Source: Ariolimax columbianus (lineage: Eukaryota > Mollusca > Gastropoda > Stylommatophora > Arionidae). From it: DNA of 64,000 nt. Positions 1 to 11,925 of the stretch are shown here, piece by piece (the first letter of the stretch is position 1; each line of letters opens with the position of its first letter). The notes under the pieces are model-generated. The model worked only from the letters and a program-made list of their open reading frames with translations, was not told where the DNA came from and did not search any database. The stretch spans positions 11,642,196 to 11,706,195 of the forward strand of contig JAVGWX010000019.1 of assembly GCA_036924085.1 (NCBI GenBank). The letters run 5' to 3'. Made by a program: the position numbers and the translations under genes.

Positions 1-125
1 TCTCTGATCCTCGCAAGTTGGACAGTTTTGCAGCAGATGTTCATACGTCATGTTCACTGTGTCACAGGTGCACTCATCAGCAGCATCTAGATTCCGTTTA
101 TTGGATAGATCGTACCTCACATCCG
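1..125 (-). mobile_element. I-like LINE, 3' coding tail fragment
   Basis: On the minus strand this matches the C-terminal Cys/His segment of the I-like LINE found intact at 45681-45800 (same order: CP-Y-DQR block, then the Cys/His cluster, then the block before it). It is clearly more diverged than the other copies and is cut by the window edge, so its 3' tail is not visible. Matching stops near 125. Seen: aligned blocks. Inferred: an older copy of the same or a sister family. Confidence 0.7.
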
Positions 126-179
126 GCTGGCTGCAAATACAATAAAACTAAAACTCCTTTACGGTTTCTTCTCAATGGC

Positions 180-540
180 TGATCTATGATGAATGCCGAG
201 TTACGTTGGTGTGCGCGAATCAGTGGCCGAGCTACGTGGGTGGTTGAAGGCCTGACGTCTGCTACGATGGTTGTCACTGGTTGAATGCGGAGCTGCGTGG
301 GTCAGCGTTGGGTAGACGCCGAGTTACGTTGCGGGCCCCGGTTCAGAAGTCGAGTTACGTTGGTCGACGCGGGCCGGACCCTGAGTTACGCTGGCGGGCA
401 CGTGTAAAACGCAAGTTACGTTGGCAGTCACGTATCAGATGTCGAGTTACGTGTTGGCGGGTACGTGTTGGCAGGCACGTGTCAGACGTAGAGTCACGTT
501 GGTCAACGTGAACCTGACGTCGGGTTACGTTGGTGACGCG
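180..540. repeat. Degenerate GC-rich minisatellite with GAGTTACGTTGG core
   Basis: The motif GAGTTACGTTGG and variants recur about every 25-40 bases, separated by CG-rich linkers such as GCGGGCC. Units differ in length and sequence, so this is an old or unstable tandem array. The open frame across 281-511 is a by-product. Confidence 0.6.
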
Positions 541-1610
541 GGCCGATGTAGGTGATGGTACCAGGCCGGATCAGACTCCAAAAATTCAGTAAAAACATGA
601 CATATGTATTTTGTAATAATGTATACTGTTATATCGCAGTGGCAAAGCTTAATTCTACATAATATTATCCCATAATTCCAATAAAAGTTATTGTGATAGT
701 ATCTCAACTAAATATGCGCATTAAAAAGACAGTAGTAGAACTAATGTCTAAATGACTGATGGCGTATATTGCGATCCTGGTTGTATTATATGTTAAGTAT
801 CTTTTACTGACCAGATTATAATACTTGGCGCGTTTTATCTGGTACTAGTATGAGAAGTTGGATATCCATGTAGCTATGGTTTCTGTATCATTATTTTGTA
901 CACGAATAATCGCTTTTATTCGTCTTTAACGATGAACATATTTTCGTAGAGGTAATTACTACTGACCAATAAGTGAAATCGTACTTGTGAAAGTCAGTAA
1001 ATACGTCGGCCACTTTGGACATTCTTTATTGTATGTCCACGTATGTCATTATATGACGACATGAAATGTTCCCATGTCATTTGTGTCGCCGTTGATATTT
1101 TAAATTCGTTCTGCTGTGATTTTTCGTTTAAACAATCGATCCATCTTCTTTTGTTTTGAAGTCCTGTCGTTTATTGCTATAGGCTCGAGCGACTGGGAAG
1201 CTAGGATACATTCTTGTCAAATGATCACACTAATTCCAGTGACCACGTTTTGCAAACATATTATTTCATATGTTGTGATATTCCGTTTTAGTTATTTTGT
1301 GAAGGTTCTTGTCTGACATTGAATACAGGTAGTTAGTACAAATATACTGTTGGTCATTTATCGTTATGTCTATATTGTAATGTGGGTATGTCTTAGAAAT
1401 GGTGATACTCTGACATTGCGTTCTGAATTCTTGCTTCTATATCTGCGACCATTCTAAGCCATCTGCGCGAAAGCTTCCAAGATATATTAACCGTGAATAT
1501 ACATAGAACTAAACATAAATGTATGCTTTGAAAATACAGGAAGAAAAACAACATCAATTCAAAGTTATGCATACGCTAAATGGTAAAAAAGAACAGAGAA
1601 ATCAATGACG
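541..1610. other. No gene recognised; 3' flank of the receptor exon
   Basis: AT-rich unique sequence with only short chance frames. On the minus strand it is the expected 3' untranslated region of the receptor exon. AATAAA hexamers on that strand lie at 1170-1175 and 1025-1030 and are possible but unproven polyadenylation signals. Confidence 0.4.
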
Positions 1611-1823
1611 TCATAACGCTGTTTCATCACCCGTCACAGCAGTGCTTTTGCCGTTTTCAGTAGGGAGCGTCATGTATTGAGAGTATTCGCGCTCCATTGG
1701 CATGGCTGCTCCAGTGAAGAGTCGCTTGAATGTTTCCCGAAACTGCTTGCTCATCCCGCAGTAAATAAAAAAGTTTAACGGGTAACTCAGCAGGATAAAA
1801 AAGTTGGCGAAAAGGCTGGATAC
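1611..1823 (-). CDS. Terminal exon of a class A (rhodopsin-like) GPCR, peptide-receptor type
   Basis: This 70-codon exon encodes the seventh membrane helix, helix 8 and the cytoplasmic tail of a plasma-membrane G-protein-coupled receptor. Seen: a hydrophobic stretch VSSLFANFFILLSYPLNFF, then FIYCGMSKQF and a basic amphipathic RETFKRLF, as in TM7 plus helix 8. The usual NPxxY is NFFIY, a variant found in invertebrate FMRFamide-receptor-like peptide GPCRs. The upstream boundary is a good acceptor: a pyrimidine tract ending CTGCAG at 1829-1824, entering in phase 0 at Val. The tail ends ETAL and a TGA at 1611-1613; x-T-x-L is a class I PDZ ligand. The frame can be read 30 bases further upstream, but that part is the intron's pyrimidine tract. 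Other exons lie beyond the window or were not found. The ligand cannot be assigned. Confidence 0.72.
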   Translation of the reverse strand, partial: VSSLFANFFILLSYPLNFFIYCGMSKQFRETFKRLFTGAAMPMEREYSQYMTLPTENGKSTAVTGDETAL

Positions 1824-1908
1824 CTGCAGGAGATAAATAGAGAAAGAAAACATAAATGTTACGGTTGAAATTAGTATTTGTTATTATTAGGAATAATGGT
1901 AATGGCAC

Positions 1909-2270
1909 CAGCAGCAATAGTAGTAGTAGTAGTAGTAGTAAAAGCAGTAGTTGTAGCAATCGTAGTAGTAGTAGCAATAGTAGTAGTAGTAGTAGTAGTA
2001 GTAAAAGATTAGTAGTAGAAATAATAGTAGTAGTAGTAGTTGTTGTTGTGATTGTTGCGGAAGTAGTAGTAATAGCAGTAGCAGTTATATTAGCAGCAGT
2101 AGTAGGTGTAGTAGTAGCTGTATAAGTAGTAGTTTTAGTAGTAATAGTAGCAGTAGTGATAGTAGTAGTAGTAGTAGTAGAGTAGTAGTAGCGGCAGTAG
2201 TAGTAATAGTAGTAGCAACAATGGGTAGTAGTAGTAATATGCCTAGTTGTAATGGTATTAGTAGTTTAGT
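1909..2270. repeat. AGT-type trinucleotide microsatellite
   Basis: Long interrupted runs of AGT/AGC/TAG triplets. It starts about 85 bases upstream of the receptor exon, so it probably lies in that gene's last intron. The serine-rich and leucine-rich frames across it are by-products. Confidence 0.9.
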
Positions 2271-2720
2271 ATAGATAGTAGTAATATAGGATAATATAGG
2301 CCCTATATAATGCCACAAACATGTGCAGAAACACATCTGTAGTAAAAACATTATCAATAAACAATACATATGTTGACTTTAGTTCAAAGTGCTGATTAAT
2401 TAGCAAAATACTTGGTCATCAACAATTAGAATAATGTGGTTATGCACGAGACTAGCAATATTCAGATCTAGTAAGTAGCTAGATGAATCACAAAGACAAC
2501 AATAGTATAAGCATTTGGAAAACACATGCACCTCGAAAAGAAAGTAAAATAAAGGGCATTCCCGACTCGAACCATGAACCTCCTGGTGACGTATCTGCGT
2601 GCTGCAAAGTATGACGTGATGATTCAACTAATTATAACTAGATACCATAAGCAATATGTTTTCAATTCTTTAGCCTATTTGACTTAAATCCGTTTAAGCT
2701 GTGAAATGCAAACCTATGTT

Positions 2721-2917
2721 GATTAATAAAATTGCTGCAAAATTGCGCGACATACGAGGACCAGAGAAAGCAGATGTGGCCGTCACCAGATGCAACACTA
2801 GACAAGCTCTATGGCATTGTCGACAGCCTCAGGATGACCGCTGCTTTTTTCGAAAAAATATAGGTTGATGTCTGACTGCGTACGATGAAGAAGAAGAAGA
2901 AGCAGATTAATAAAATT
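2721..2917 (+). mobile_element. 171-bp I-like LINE 3' fragment with 13-bp TSD
   Basis: The insert 2734-2904 matches the last bases of the I-like LINE (CP-TYEDQRKQMW block, terminal untranslated part, then TGCGTACGATGAAGAAGAAGAAG). It is flanked by a perfect direct repeat, GATTAATAAAATT, at 2721-2733 and 2905-2917. That shows target-primed insertion of a severely 5'-truncated copy and fixes the element's 3' end as a GAA-repeat tail. Confidence 0.92.
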
Positions 2918-3214
2918 ATACGGACTTACAATATCGTCATTAAATGCGACCAGAAGGGCATTTGCGGGAAGTCTGCAGTGAAAAAAAAAAAGTTCCAAAA
3001 TGTTGGAAACTAAAACCCACTCGAGACGTTACTTGTTCTCTGTAAGCCATGCTCAAAGAATTAATCCCTAACATCATCAATGTATTCCGTGGGTTGTGAG
3101 TAGTCCTTGAGATAAATATAGTGAAACTGAATGAACCGTTCATTATTGTTAGCACTACAATCAGTGTTTATATAAGTCTCTGACGACAGACATGGACAGA
3201 TTGGGGGATAGCGT

Positions 3215-3395
3215 GGTGTAAATCCAGTGCAAAGCTTGGTTTGTCATCCCAACGTACCGAATTCAACATCACTTCGTGTCCAGTTTGACTAGCCATTTCG
3301 GAATGGCCAGTACTGCACCCAGATAAAGGAGGGGCAAAACTACGGTACTGCAAAACTGCCATATTACCACACATTACAAACATATACACATATTC
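3215..3395 (+). repeat. Dispersed repeat family X, copy 1
   Basis: Shares ordered blocks with 7205-7385, including ACATCACTTCGTGTCCAGTT and ACTGCAAA followed by an ACACATTACAAAC end. No coding sense is evident; the two copies are diverged but collinear over about 170 bases. Confidence 0.7.
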
Positions 3396-3637
3396 ATCTC
3401 TACACAGGCCGAAACGTTCTGATTTAACCTAAACAAGTATGGTTTGAGGTTAAAAGCGGTGTGTCTTTGTCATGAGAACCTATAAATACAGACCTTTAAC
3501 AGGTAAAGAACGACAGTGATAAATTAGATAACAGTGGAATGTTAATGAAAGAGCTTGTGAAGGACATAAGCAATCATCATCATCAACATCTCATATGTTC
3601 ACGTATGTCGTAATTCACAGTCAGGAGATGCATTCGT

Positions 3638-3866
3638 TTTCTTGTACCATCTGTGAGGCTGTTTATATTTCAATCTTTCTTGTACCATCTGTGTGGCTGT
3701 TTATATTTCAATCTTTCTTGTACCATCTGTGTGGCTGTTTATATTTCAATCTTTCTTGTAACATCTGTGTGGCTGTTTATATTTCAATCTTCCTTGTACC
3801 ATCTGTATTGGTGTTTATATTTCAATCGGTCTTGTACCATCTGTGTTGCTGTTTAAATTTTCAATC
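3638..3866. repeat. 38-bp minisatellite, six units
   Basis: Units begin CTTGTACCATCTGTGTGGCT and recur at 38-base spacing (3641, 3679 and so on) with few changes. The frames over it are by-products. Confidence 0.9.
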
Positions 3867-4654
3867 CACGTCCCTGTAGTTTTTTTTATACACTGTCAAT
3901 TTATATTTTCTTTAAAACCTTCACTAAAATACTATATAGCACATCTATTTCCTCAGACTGAATTGTCATTGCATAAAGTCTGCAATAACTGGTGGCCACG
4001 CACGCGATAGGTTTTGAATCAACGGTCAGAAAGTAAAAGCTGTTTGGTATAAAGCATACAGTGTACGCAAGCTAAGTGCTGTTAACGCAATACTGTCCAT
4101 TGACATTATCCTGAATTAATCTGGGGTAATTAGTGTTACCTCCCAGAGTCGTACTCCAATGACACATATATTTTGGAACTAACATTTCAAGTTTGTACTA
4201 AAGGGACTCTAAAGAGGATTTTGTGCAAGAGGCTAGCATCTTCATCATGTTAACCCATTGCTATTGATGCCACCTCTGCAAACTCAGAGGTAACAGCTGT
4301 TCTGGTAGCACTGTCCTTAGCTTTGAATGAGAAGGTGACCCCGATTGGTGAAAGATTTATACGAAGTTGATTGTTCTTGTTGTACCCTATCATCATGATT
4401 GTATGTCATGTTTGCTGTAGTAGCGTTCTGACCGGCTTTACACGAGATTTAGATATTCATGACCGAGTTGATTCTTGATCTAAACATTCAGCGCAATAGT
4501 TGACTAACCTCTGAATCTACAATTGTTGCACTTTTGCTACAGTTTGACCTTTTATATTCTAATATCACAGACTCGGAAAGAGATTGATGCAGCGAGCATA
4601 AAATATTACACACCCATGTAAATCCCAGACATAATTTTCACCCCGCTATAGCTC

Positions 4655-4878
4655 GCCGTTAGATCCAGATTCCTGAATACATACTTCAAGAATGCCCGGC
4701 CTACAAAGAAAAAGATTGCAGACATGGTCAGATGGAGCGAAACTGAGGCAAACAATATGCGGTCACCGCTCCGACCTAGAAAGGACTGTGGACCTAATCC
4801 TGGTGATAAGACTGATGATTTATAATGATCAGAAAGAAATGCACCGAAGAAGAAGAAGAAGAAAAAGAAGAAGAAGCT
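4655..4878 (+). mobile_element. Old I-like LINE 3' remnant with GAA tail
   Basis: One frame gives EYILQECPAYKEK (4673-4711) and the next frame gives RLQTWSDGAKLRQ onward. Together these match the C-terminal CP-Y...W segment of I-like LINE proteins, broken by one frameshift near 4711. A GAA-rich run at 4850-4876 is the 3' tail. More diverged than the copy at 2734, so a sister family or an older insertion. Confidence 0.65.
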
Positions 4879-5540
4879 TCCAACTACATTGTAATTAACA
4901 CGTCCCTGGAAACGACCTGTCAGTCGGCCAATCCTTTCACTACCAAGGCATCATGGGTAATAAAACAGCAACCTGCCGCCACCTCACCCTCGCTTTAAAT
5001 GAACATCGAAGGACTGTCAACACAAGACTAAGACCATCTGATGAACCTCCATGAACTGTCTGGGTACATGCAACCTGGTTGCCATGTTGGGTGAGAGTGA
5101 CAAAGTAATCCATGTGACTGATTATTGAACACGTGATGTCTGACGTGTGACCTGGTCAGGAGAGGTCAATAAGAATGAATGCGATTAACTATTTCTATTT
5201 AGACATTTCCCATTGGGGACCTCACCGGGTGGAGTCAATCCGGTCTAACAATTGTCCATAAACAGAGAAATGCTTAGGGACTCAAAGCCTCAGACCTGCA
5301 CATTCTCCAGGCCTAGCAAGTCGAGTGTAGAAAACCACCCACAAATGTATTATGCTTATATGTATATATTAAGCCATACTGACATGAAGCAACGATCACG
5401 TAGTTGATTGCCATGGGAACGATGGACTGTTAGCCAATCATAATGACAATATTTGAATTCAAGAACACATGATCTTTTTGTGGAAGTCACATGTATTGGG
5501 TTAACTCAATTCTTAATGACGTTTTGTTTGTGGCGGGTTA
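4879..5540. other. No gene recognised
   Basis: Unique-looking sequence without a convincing reading frame, RNA gene or tandem structure. Confidence 0.4.
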
Positions 5541-5550
5541 ATTGGTTATA

Positions 5551-5775
5551 CTTATATTCCGAGACGTACTTGAAAGATGGTTACTCCTGGATGTAGTACA
5601 ATGTACGAATCTACAGTTCAACACTATAAAGATGTCGGTGTCAATCTTCACTTCGTTGGTCAGACTGCTGTAACAGATTCTGTTTCCATGGGGGATGATA
5701 CGAAAGGGAGGCAGATACCTTCTCGGCAAATTTCACATGAACCTGATGTTAATCTTCGCTCTCTAACGTAGATAT
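5551..5775 (+). repeat. Dispersed repeat family Y, copy 1
   Basis: Collinear blocks are shared with 42690-42900: GA(G/A)(G/A)CGTACTTGAAA, then a CAGACT-CTG-(A)CAG-CTGTTTCC block, then a CACCTGA(C)-CTGATGT end. Related pieces occur near 41140-41240 and 50640-50790. The two frames on opposite strands here are by-products. Confidence 0.5.
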
Positions 5776-6817
5776 TGTAGGGTGAAACGTTAGATGATGA
5801 TCAGCCGTGTGTGCAATAAGCGGGCTACAAGAACCATCTCTATGTTTACTATCACGCTTTCAGTGAAAGATACTTACACCGATGAGTTTGCTTGGAGTGC
5901 ATTGTTATCGGATGTGTGTGCCGAACATAACATGACCACACATGTGTAACTAATGCCAGACAAAGACATCAAAACAGACACGTTGTAATACTAACTTTCA
6001 GAAAAATAGACACATCGGAGAACTCCCACAACAAAATTGTCGCTCGCTGGTACACCTGAAAGACAGCCCTTGTCGCAACATGGAATCAAGCAAAGTGCCT
6101 CGTTAAAGCGGTTTACATGCACTTTGGCATGATGGGATAAGTGTCCAATGAAACGACAGAACGTGACGATATGTTCCTTGAATACCAGACAATACAAATC
6201 TCATGAGACCAAGCTTCGTCTTCACACACTCGACAAAAAATTCCAGCAGGTCAATAGCAATTTGCTACAAGTAAATTCAACAGAACTTTCGTGGAAGCAA
6301 CAATTGTCATACATGTTGTTGGGTCAAACAACAACAATAAAAAACAGTCAGGGTGTGTTCTTTGACTATCAATATCACCACGAGCTATACAGATCAAGTT
6401 TCTGTCAAGTTCAATTGAAACGGACTGAAACAAACACATAGAAAAGTATCACTGTATGCTTCATAAGATTTATGTATGTAGAAAAGCACGGGCAATATAA
6501 TGAAATGCAGCTGACTTTTGTTTGCTGGAAATCTGTAGCGAAAGACGCTTTCAAACGCTATAATTCCTCATGTTAATCCTTTGTCCTTTAAATGAAGAAA
6601 GTAATGTGTTCCCTTCATCTACTCTGAAAACGTCTAAGTAGCGCTTGTATGGGGCTAGTATTCAGTCGTATAGCAGAGATTGTTGTCGGGGATCAGGAAC
6701 CAGTCTCCGTTGTACGTAACCTCGGATGTCTTTTCAAGAGATGGAGTTGGCAGTTATCTTTCTCGCTGCATTTACTTTCCATATAGAGTATAAAACATAG
6801 TTGGGTAGGGTTCATTC
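5776..6817. other. No gene recognised
   Basis: Contains short open frames on both strands around 5991-6441, overlapping each other, with no recognised domain. I see no splice-supported exon or RNA gene. Confidence 0.35.
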
Positions 6818-7186
6818 ATGGCCAGCTCTAGATATACTTCTAAAGAAGGTCATGGTTCATACATAGCCAGCTCTATTTTTACTTCTAAAGAAGGACATGG
6901 TTCATACATGGCAAGCTCTAGATATACTTCTAAAGAAGGCCATGGTTCATACATAGCCAGCTCTATTTTTACTTCTAAAGAAGGACATGGTTCATACATA
7001 GCCAGCTCTATTTTTACTTCTAAAGAAGGGCATGGTTCATACATAGCCAGCTCTATTTTTACTTCTAAAGAAGGACATGGTTCATACATGGCCAGCTCTA
7101 TACATACTTCTAAAGAAGGCCAGAGCTCATGCATGGCCAGCTCTATATATACTTCTAAAGAAGACCATGGTTCATATGTCAAGGGG
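6818..7186. repeat. 45-bp minisatellite, eight units
   Basis: Units read GCCAGCTCTATTTTTACTTC then TAAAGAAGGACATGGTTCAT with two main variants. Because 45 is divisible by three, frames stay open on both strands: a 15-residue repeat (ASSIFTSKEGHGSYI) on plus and another on minus. No start context, neighbour or domain favours a protein. Confidence 0.92.
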
Positions 7187-7204
7187 GAATGAGTTCTGTA
7201 GTAG

Positions 7205-7385
7205 TGCGAATCGAGCGCAAGCTTCCAATTCCAACAATACGAGGTTTGACATCACTTCGTGTCCAGTTTGACTGGGAATGTCGGAAACCGCTCTCGGCAT
7301 GACCACTTCTCCGCGTACAGAAAGGATTGGTAAAACTATTGTACTGCAAATCTGGCATAGTGGAACACATTACAAACAGAAGCAC
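7205..7385 (+). repeat. Dispersed repeat family X, copy 2
   Basis: Collinear with 3215-3395. Its last block, ACACATTACAAACAGAAGCAC, is the first part of the 49-bp unit that follows, so the array appears to have grown from the end of this element. Confidence 0.7.
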
Positions 7386-8050
7386 GCATGCATCCAAGCA
7401 CTGGCCAATAAGCCCACATTACAAACAGAAGTACACATGCATCCAAGCACTGGCCAATAAGCCCACATTACAAACAGAAGCACATATGCATCCAAGCACT
7501 GGCCAATAAGCCCACATTACAAACAGAAGCACATATGCATCCAAGCACTGGCCAATAAGCCCACATTACAAACAGAAGTACACATGCATCCATGCACTGG
7601 CCAATAAGCCCACATTACAAACAGAAGCACATATGCATCCAAGCACTGGCCAATAAGCCCACATTATAAACAGAAGTACACATGCATCCAAGCACTGGCC
7701 AATAAGCCCACATTACAAACAGAAGTACACATGCATCCAAGCACTGGCCAATAAGCCCACATTACAAACAGAAGTACACATGCATCCATGCACTGGGCAA
7801 TACGTCCACATTACAAACAGAAGCACACATGCATCCATGCACTGGGCAATACGTCCACATTACAAACAGAAGTACACATGCATCCATGCACTGGCCAATA
7901 CGTCTACATTACAAACAAAAGTACACATGCATCCATGCAATGGGCAATATGTCCACATTACAAACAGAAGCACACATGCATCCATGCAATGGGCAATACG
8001 TCCACATTACAAACAGAAGTACACATGCATCCATGCACTGGCCAATACGT
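7369..8050. repeat. 49-bp minisatellite, about 14 units, two variants
   Basis: Units run ACATTACAAACAGAAGTACA, then CATGCATCCAAGCACTGGCC, then AATAAGCCC. From about 7790 the units change to ATGCACTGGGCAATACGTCC, so the array has two homogenised blocks. Confidence 0.93.
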
Positions 8051-8184
8051 CATGACATCTCCAAAAAAGACTAAAGTCGGTGGTGGATAAGGTGTTGCCT
8101 TCGCCAAAAGAATCCACATTTGCAAACCTTTAATCAAAACAACAATAACAATCGTATTTACCGCGATGAAATAGTTGTATCAGA

Positions 8185-8335
8185 TGTAATAAAGAACTTT
8201 TGAGAGACATTAAAATTAGGCAGATCGACTATTTTGGTCATATGAAAAAACACGATACTTTACTGAAAAAAATACTAAAGGGCAAGGTTGAAGGTCGGCG
8301 GACAAGAGGAGGGCAGTGTTATAAGTGAGAGAGAA
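8185..8335 (+). mobile_element. RTE/BovB-like reverse transcriptase, C-terminal fragment
   Basis: Plus-strand translation from about 8208 gives IKIRQIDYFGHMKKHDTLL and then KKILKGKVEGRRTRGGQ. This is the conserved C-terminal FGH...G-G-R-R-G block of RTE/BovB-type LINE proteins. It matches the same block in the minus-strand remnant at 31998-32060 (KYFGHIKRHNAL). No 3' tail or TSD identified. Confidence 0.72.
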
Positions 8336-9500
8336 ACACAAAAATATGAACTAATGTTAGTTCGTTCAATTTGTGGTATTTTCAAATCCGATTATCGTGG
8401 AATAGTTATCGGCGGTCTGAAACATTTCAGGTACCCTGTTGTATTCTACGCTCTAGTGCATACTGCTGAATTTCAGAAGATTCATACCTTTTGCCCTGTG
8501 TTGCTCACAGTCCAAAGTTTTGTGTGACAATATGACAAGGAAATATTCACACGGGCCAACGATGGACTAGCACATCGCCTGGGAGAAGGTTGAGCCCCGC
8601 TTGGTAAGCATCATGCCCAAGATACATAGCTCAAAAGCTGTGTGATGACCCTATAACATCTTGCTGTTTCCGGAAAAAAACGGGATGAGACAAATGTGGA
8701 GAACGAACATGCAGATAAAAGCTATAATGAATGCATAATTGACATGGCCGGGGTCTGTTTGTACGACAAGGACAATAGTAGCACCACTATCCCACAGAAA
8801 CCCTGTCGTAAGAGCCGACTAATTGTGTGAAATGGCATACCACCTGCCATGATTAGGTTGTTCGTTAAAAGCAGCATATATCGCGTCTAACAGCCTATGG
8901 GTCTACTTTGCTCTAGTGTATCGACTCGCACATCGGTTACCCCCTTTCCGCAGTACTTGTCCCAACGCAGCAAAGTAATACGCTACTCGAGCCTAGCACG
9001 CTGAGCAGGAAATCCTCCCCAGGCTACACCCAGCTCACGTCATAGCTGAGACCTGCACATATGTATCCGCCCCTGTAGAAGTAAAGGTTAACAAAAACTA
9101 AGACATAGAGAGAGAAAGAAAATGTAAATTTCGTTCAAATGATATCTCACACATTTCAATGCTAAAGCCAGTTTACAATGTAATGTCTGTAAAAAAAACA
9201 CACGCACATAAAAGGTGCAAATCAATTTATAGGAAATCTCTGCCAGCGCGCAATCATATTAAGTTAAAATCCATTTGTATTGTAATAACAAGGAAAACGC
9301 TCACATCTTGGAAGATTCAAGTTACTTTATAATGTAATTTCTGTGAGAACACACATCGATTAGAAGAGTCAAGTACGTTTATTTTGTTAGTTTACTAGTT
9401 AGTTAGTAAGTAAGTTGGTTAGTTAATTAGTTAGTTGATTAGTTACTAAATTAGTTGTCCATCTCACGTGATGCTTGGCACATCATCTGATGGGTGTGTC
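8336..9500. other. No gene recognised; short TTAG-type tract
   Basis: No coding region is supported. Degenerate blocks with TGTAATGTCTGT recur around 9180-9350, and a TTAG/TAGT-rich simple tract lies at about 9380-9460. Confidence 0.4.
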
Positions 9501-9504
9501 TTGA

Positions 9505-9655
9505 TGATGTGACTTACGCTTGATTTGGATTAAAGTGAAAAAGTAACTGCACTGGTCACCACTCGCTCTCTGGTCCCAAGCTACCTTGGTCGAGTGGCAA
9601 GATGACCAAACGAGACGACTGGAGGTGATTCAGGATGCAGACACTCTGGCCCTAC
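9505..9655 (+). repeat. Dispersed repeat family Z, copy 1
   Basis: Collinear with 23580-23725. Shared blocks include GTGACTT(A/G)CGC, TGATTTGGATTAAAGT, AAGCTACCTT, GTGGCAAGA and GAGACGACTGGAG followed by AGGATGCAGA. Non-coding. Confidence 0.75.
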
Positions 9656-11439
9656 CTCCCCTGAGACAAGGGATCATTTGAAAACTTCCGTTATTCGTTC
9701 ACCCACAGTTTCTATTCATCGCTTTGAGAGCCGAGTGCCTGACCTCTCGACCACAGCAACCCCCAGAAGACTGCAGCGTTTGCAGGCAACCAGTTTCACG
9801 CCCCAGTCGTCTATTTTCTTTACAAAGTGACTTGCAGACGATTCGAATGTTCATGCCCCCACCCCCACCCACACCTCTCCGCGCAGGCATGCTTCACTGA
9901 AGGGGTCAGGGCTGATAGACCTGGGTTAACATCGGCCATCTTTTATTTGATCAGAAGGCCAGTACTCGTCCGGATCGTTTGTTTAACTTACACTGTCCGG
10001 CTCCAGCACTACTCACTCAGCCTCCACCACCTGTTTACTTGCAGATCTGCTGCTCCATAAAAGTGCACTAATGAGAATGCTTGAACGTGATTGCCATACA
10101 TTTTCTGTATTATACCTGCTTGAGAACGGTCTTTGTATAGAACATGATAGTGGTATTGGTGACACGACGACAGTTGACTAGTTCTCACTGACCTACATCA
10201 GCCAATGACAACAACAAGCGGCTTGAATATATGACGTGGAGCGTTTGACACTAAGAAATGTAGCGTACGATATAAATACAACACCGCGTACTGAACCATG
10301 ACCAACTGTAATAGACTACAGCTGGAAATGATTGAACATTATGGTGGATTCCGATCCACGAATCCATTTCTAGTATTGTCATTGATTGATGTTACGACAT
10401 GAAAATAACGCGTGAGGCAGGTCGAGATGTGAAAACATGATGAATCAACGATTTTGACTTCAATGAGTGCACACCCGTTATCGATAAGAAGAGACAAAAT
10501 ATGTATTTGATTTGATTAAGTGAAAAACACAGTACAATGAAAGATATAGTGCACAAAACATCAAAATATGATGAACCATTGGAGGGCTACCAAAGATATA
10601 GTAAAATGCAGCATCAGGAAATGTAAGCAGATATAATAACCCAACCAACTGGACGAAAGGAGAGAAGCAAACTGCAAGTCGCTAGACAGGAAACCAACCT
10701 CTTACATTATATTGTACTGTTTGTGAAATAACACATCGATGAGAAGACTAAATTTATATTGTAATGTCTCTTACATGACACATCGATCAGAAGATTATAA
10801 ATGTATATATGAAATGACAATAATTAGAAGATTTAAGTCAGTTGGCATAGTAATGTTTGTAATAACACACGCAGATTTTAATTACCCGTCTATGTGTTTT
10901 TCAATATTTATGACAATTCATAAAACACAAGAGAGGACAAAAGAAAGTCCATGCAACCATATTTATGGAGGGTGTAACATACATTATATAAGAAGACGGC
11001 CTTTTGATTGAAGAACGATACTTCCGCTCTCTACTTCAGCTCTCAATCAGCAACAACAAAAAATGGAACAATGCAGTAAAATAAAGATAACACAGACTAG
11101 AAAATGTAATTTCATGTGTACTGAAATGTCTGTGAAACGACGTATGGCATAGACACAATCAATATAAGGGTTTTCTAGGTTTGTGCAATTGGAAACCCTA
11201 TGTTTTTCTGTTGACCGATAAGTGCCAAATATGTTTTGAACGATTGTTGATTGCTCTCACAACTAATTCCCAAGAATTGTCAACATTGCAGTGTACTGAC
11301 GTCCCTTAGTATCGCGTACTATCGATACGACATTTCACGCGTCACTTATAGTAACGTTTCGATTGCATATTCAATGTCACTGTTTTGATTGAACCTTGAA
11401 TACGAAATTAATACACTCGTATAGAGTTTTCCGTTGGAA
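9656..11439. other. No gene recognised
   Basis: Short frames only. Blocks with ACACATCGAT(G/C)AGAAGA recur at about 9350, 10735 and 10780, suggesting a worn-down repeat. Nothing else could be identified. Confidence 0.35.
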
Positions 11440-11925
11440 GATGGACGCGGTTGATGGAGAGTGATGTACGGAGAATACCAGGCAGGTGAAGGGGTGCAGG
11501 AAGGCGAGGTGGAGGGAGAGTGATGTGGGGAGAATATCAGGCAGATGAAGGGGTGCAGGAAGGCACGGTGGAGGGAGAGTGATGTGAGGAAAATATCAGG
11601 CGGGTGAAAGGGTGCATGAAGGCGCGGTGGATGCAGAGTGATGTGGGGAGAATATCAGGCGGGTGAAAGGGTGCAAGAAGGCGCGGTGGATGCAGAGTGA
11701 TGTGAGGAAAATATCAGGCGGGTGAAAGGGTGCATGAAGGCGCGGTGGATGGGGAGTGATGTGAGGAAAATATCAGGCGGGTGAAAGGGTGCATGAAGGC
11801 GCGGTGGATGCAGAGTGATGTGGGGAGAATATCAGGCAGGTGAAGGGGTGCATGAAGGCGAGGTGGATGGAAAGTGATGTGGGGAGAATATCAGGCAGGT
11901 GAAGGGGTGATGGAAGGCGACGATT
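11440..11925. repeat. 59-bp minisatellite, about eight units
   Basis: Units carry GTGATGTGGGGAGAATATCA then GGCAGGTGAAGGGGTGCATG then AAGGCGCGGTGGATGGAGA. Starts of GTGATG at 11461, 11520 and 11579 give the period. Strongly purine-rich on the plus strand. Confidence 0.92.

Noticed and set aside
1856..2369. Serine-rich and leucine-rich small proteins
   Set aside because: They are translations of an AGT/ACT microsatellite.
9380..9460. Telomere-like TTAG repeats
   Set aside because: The unit is irregular TTAG/TTAGT and not TTAGGG; short and internal.
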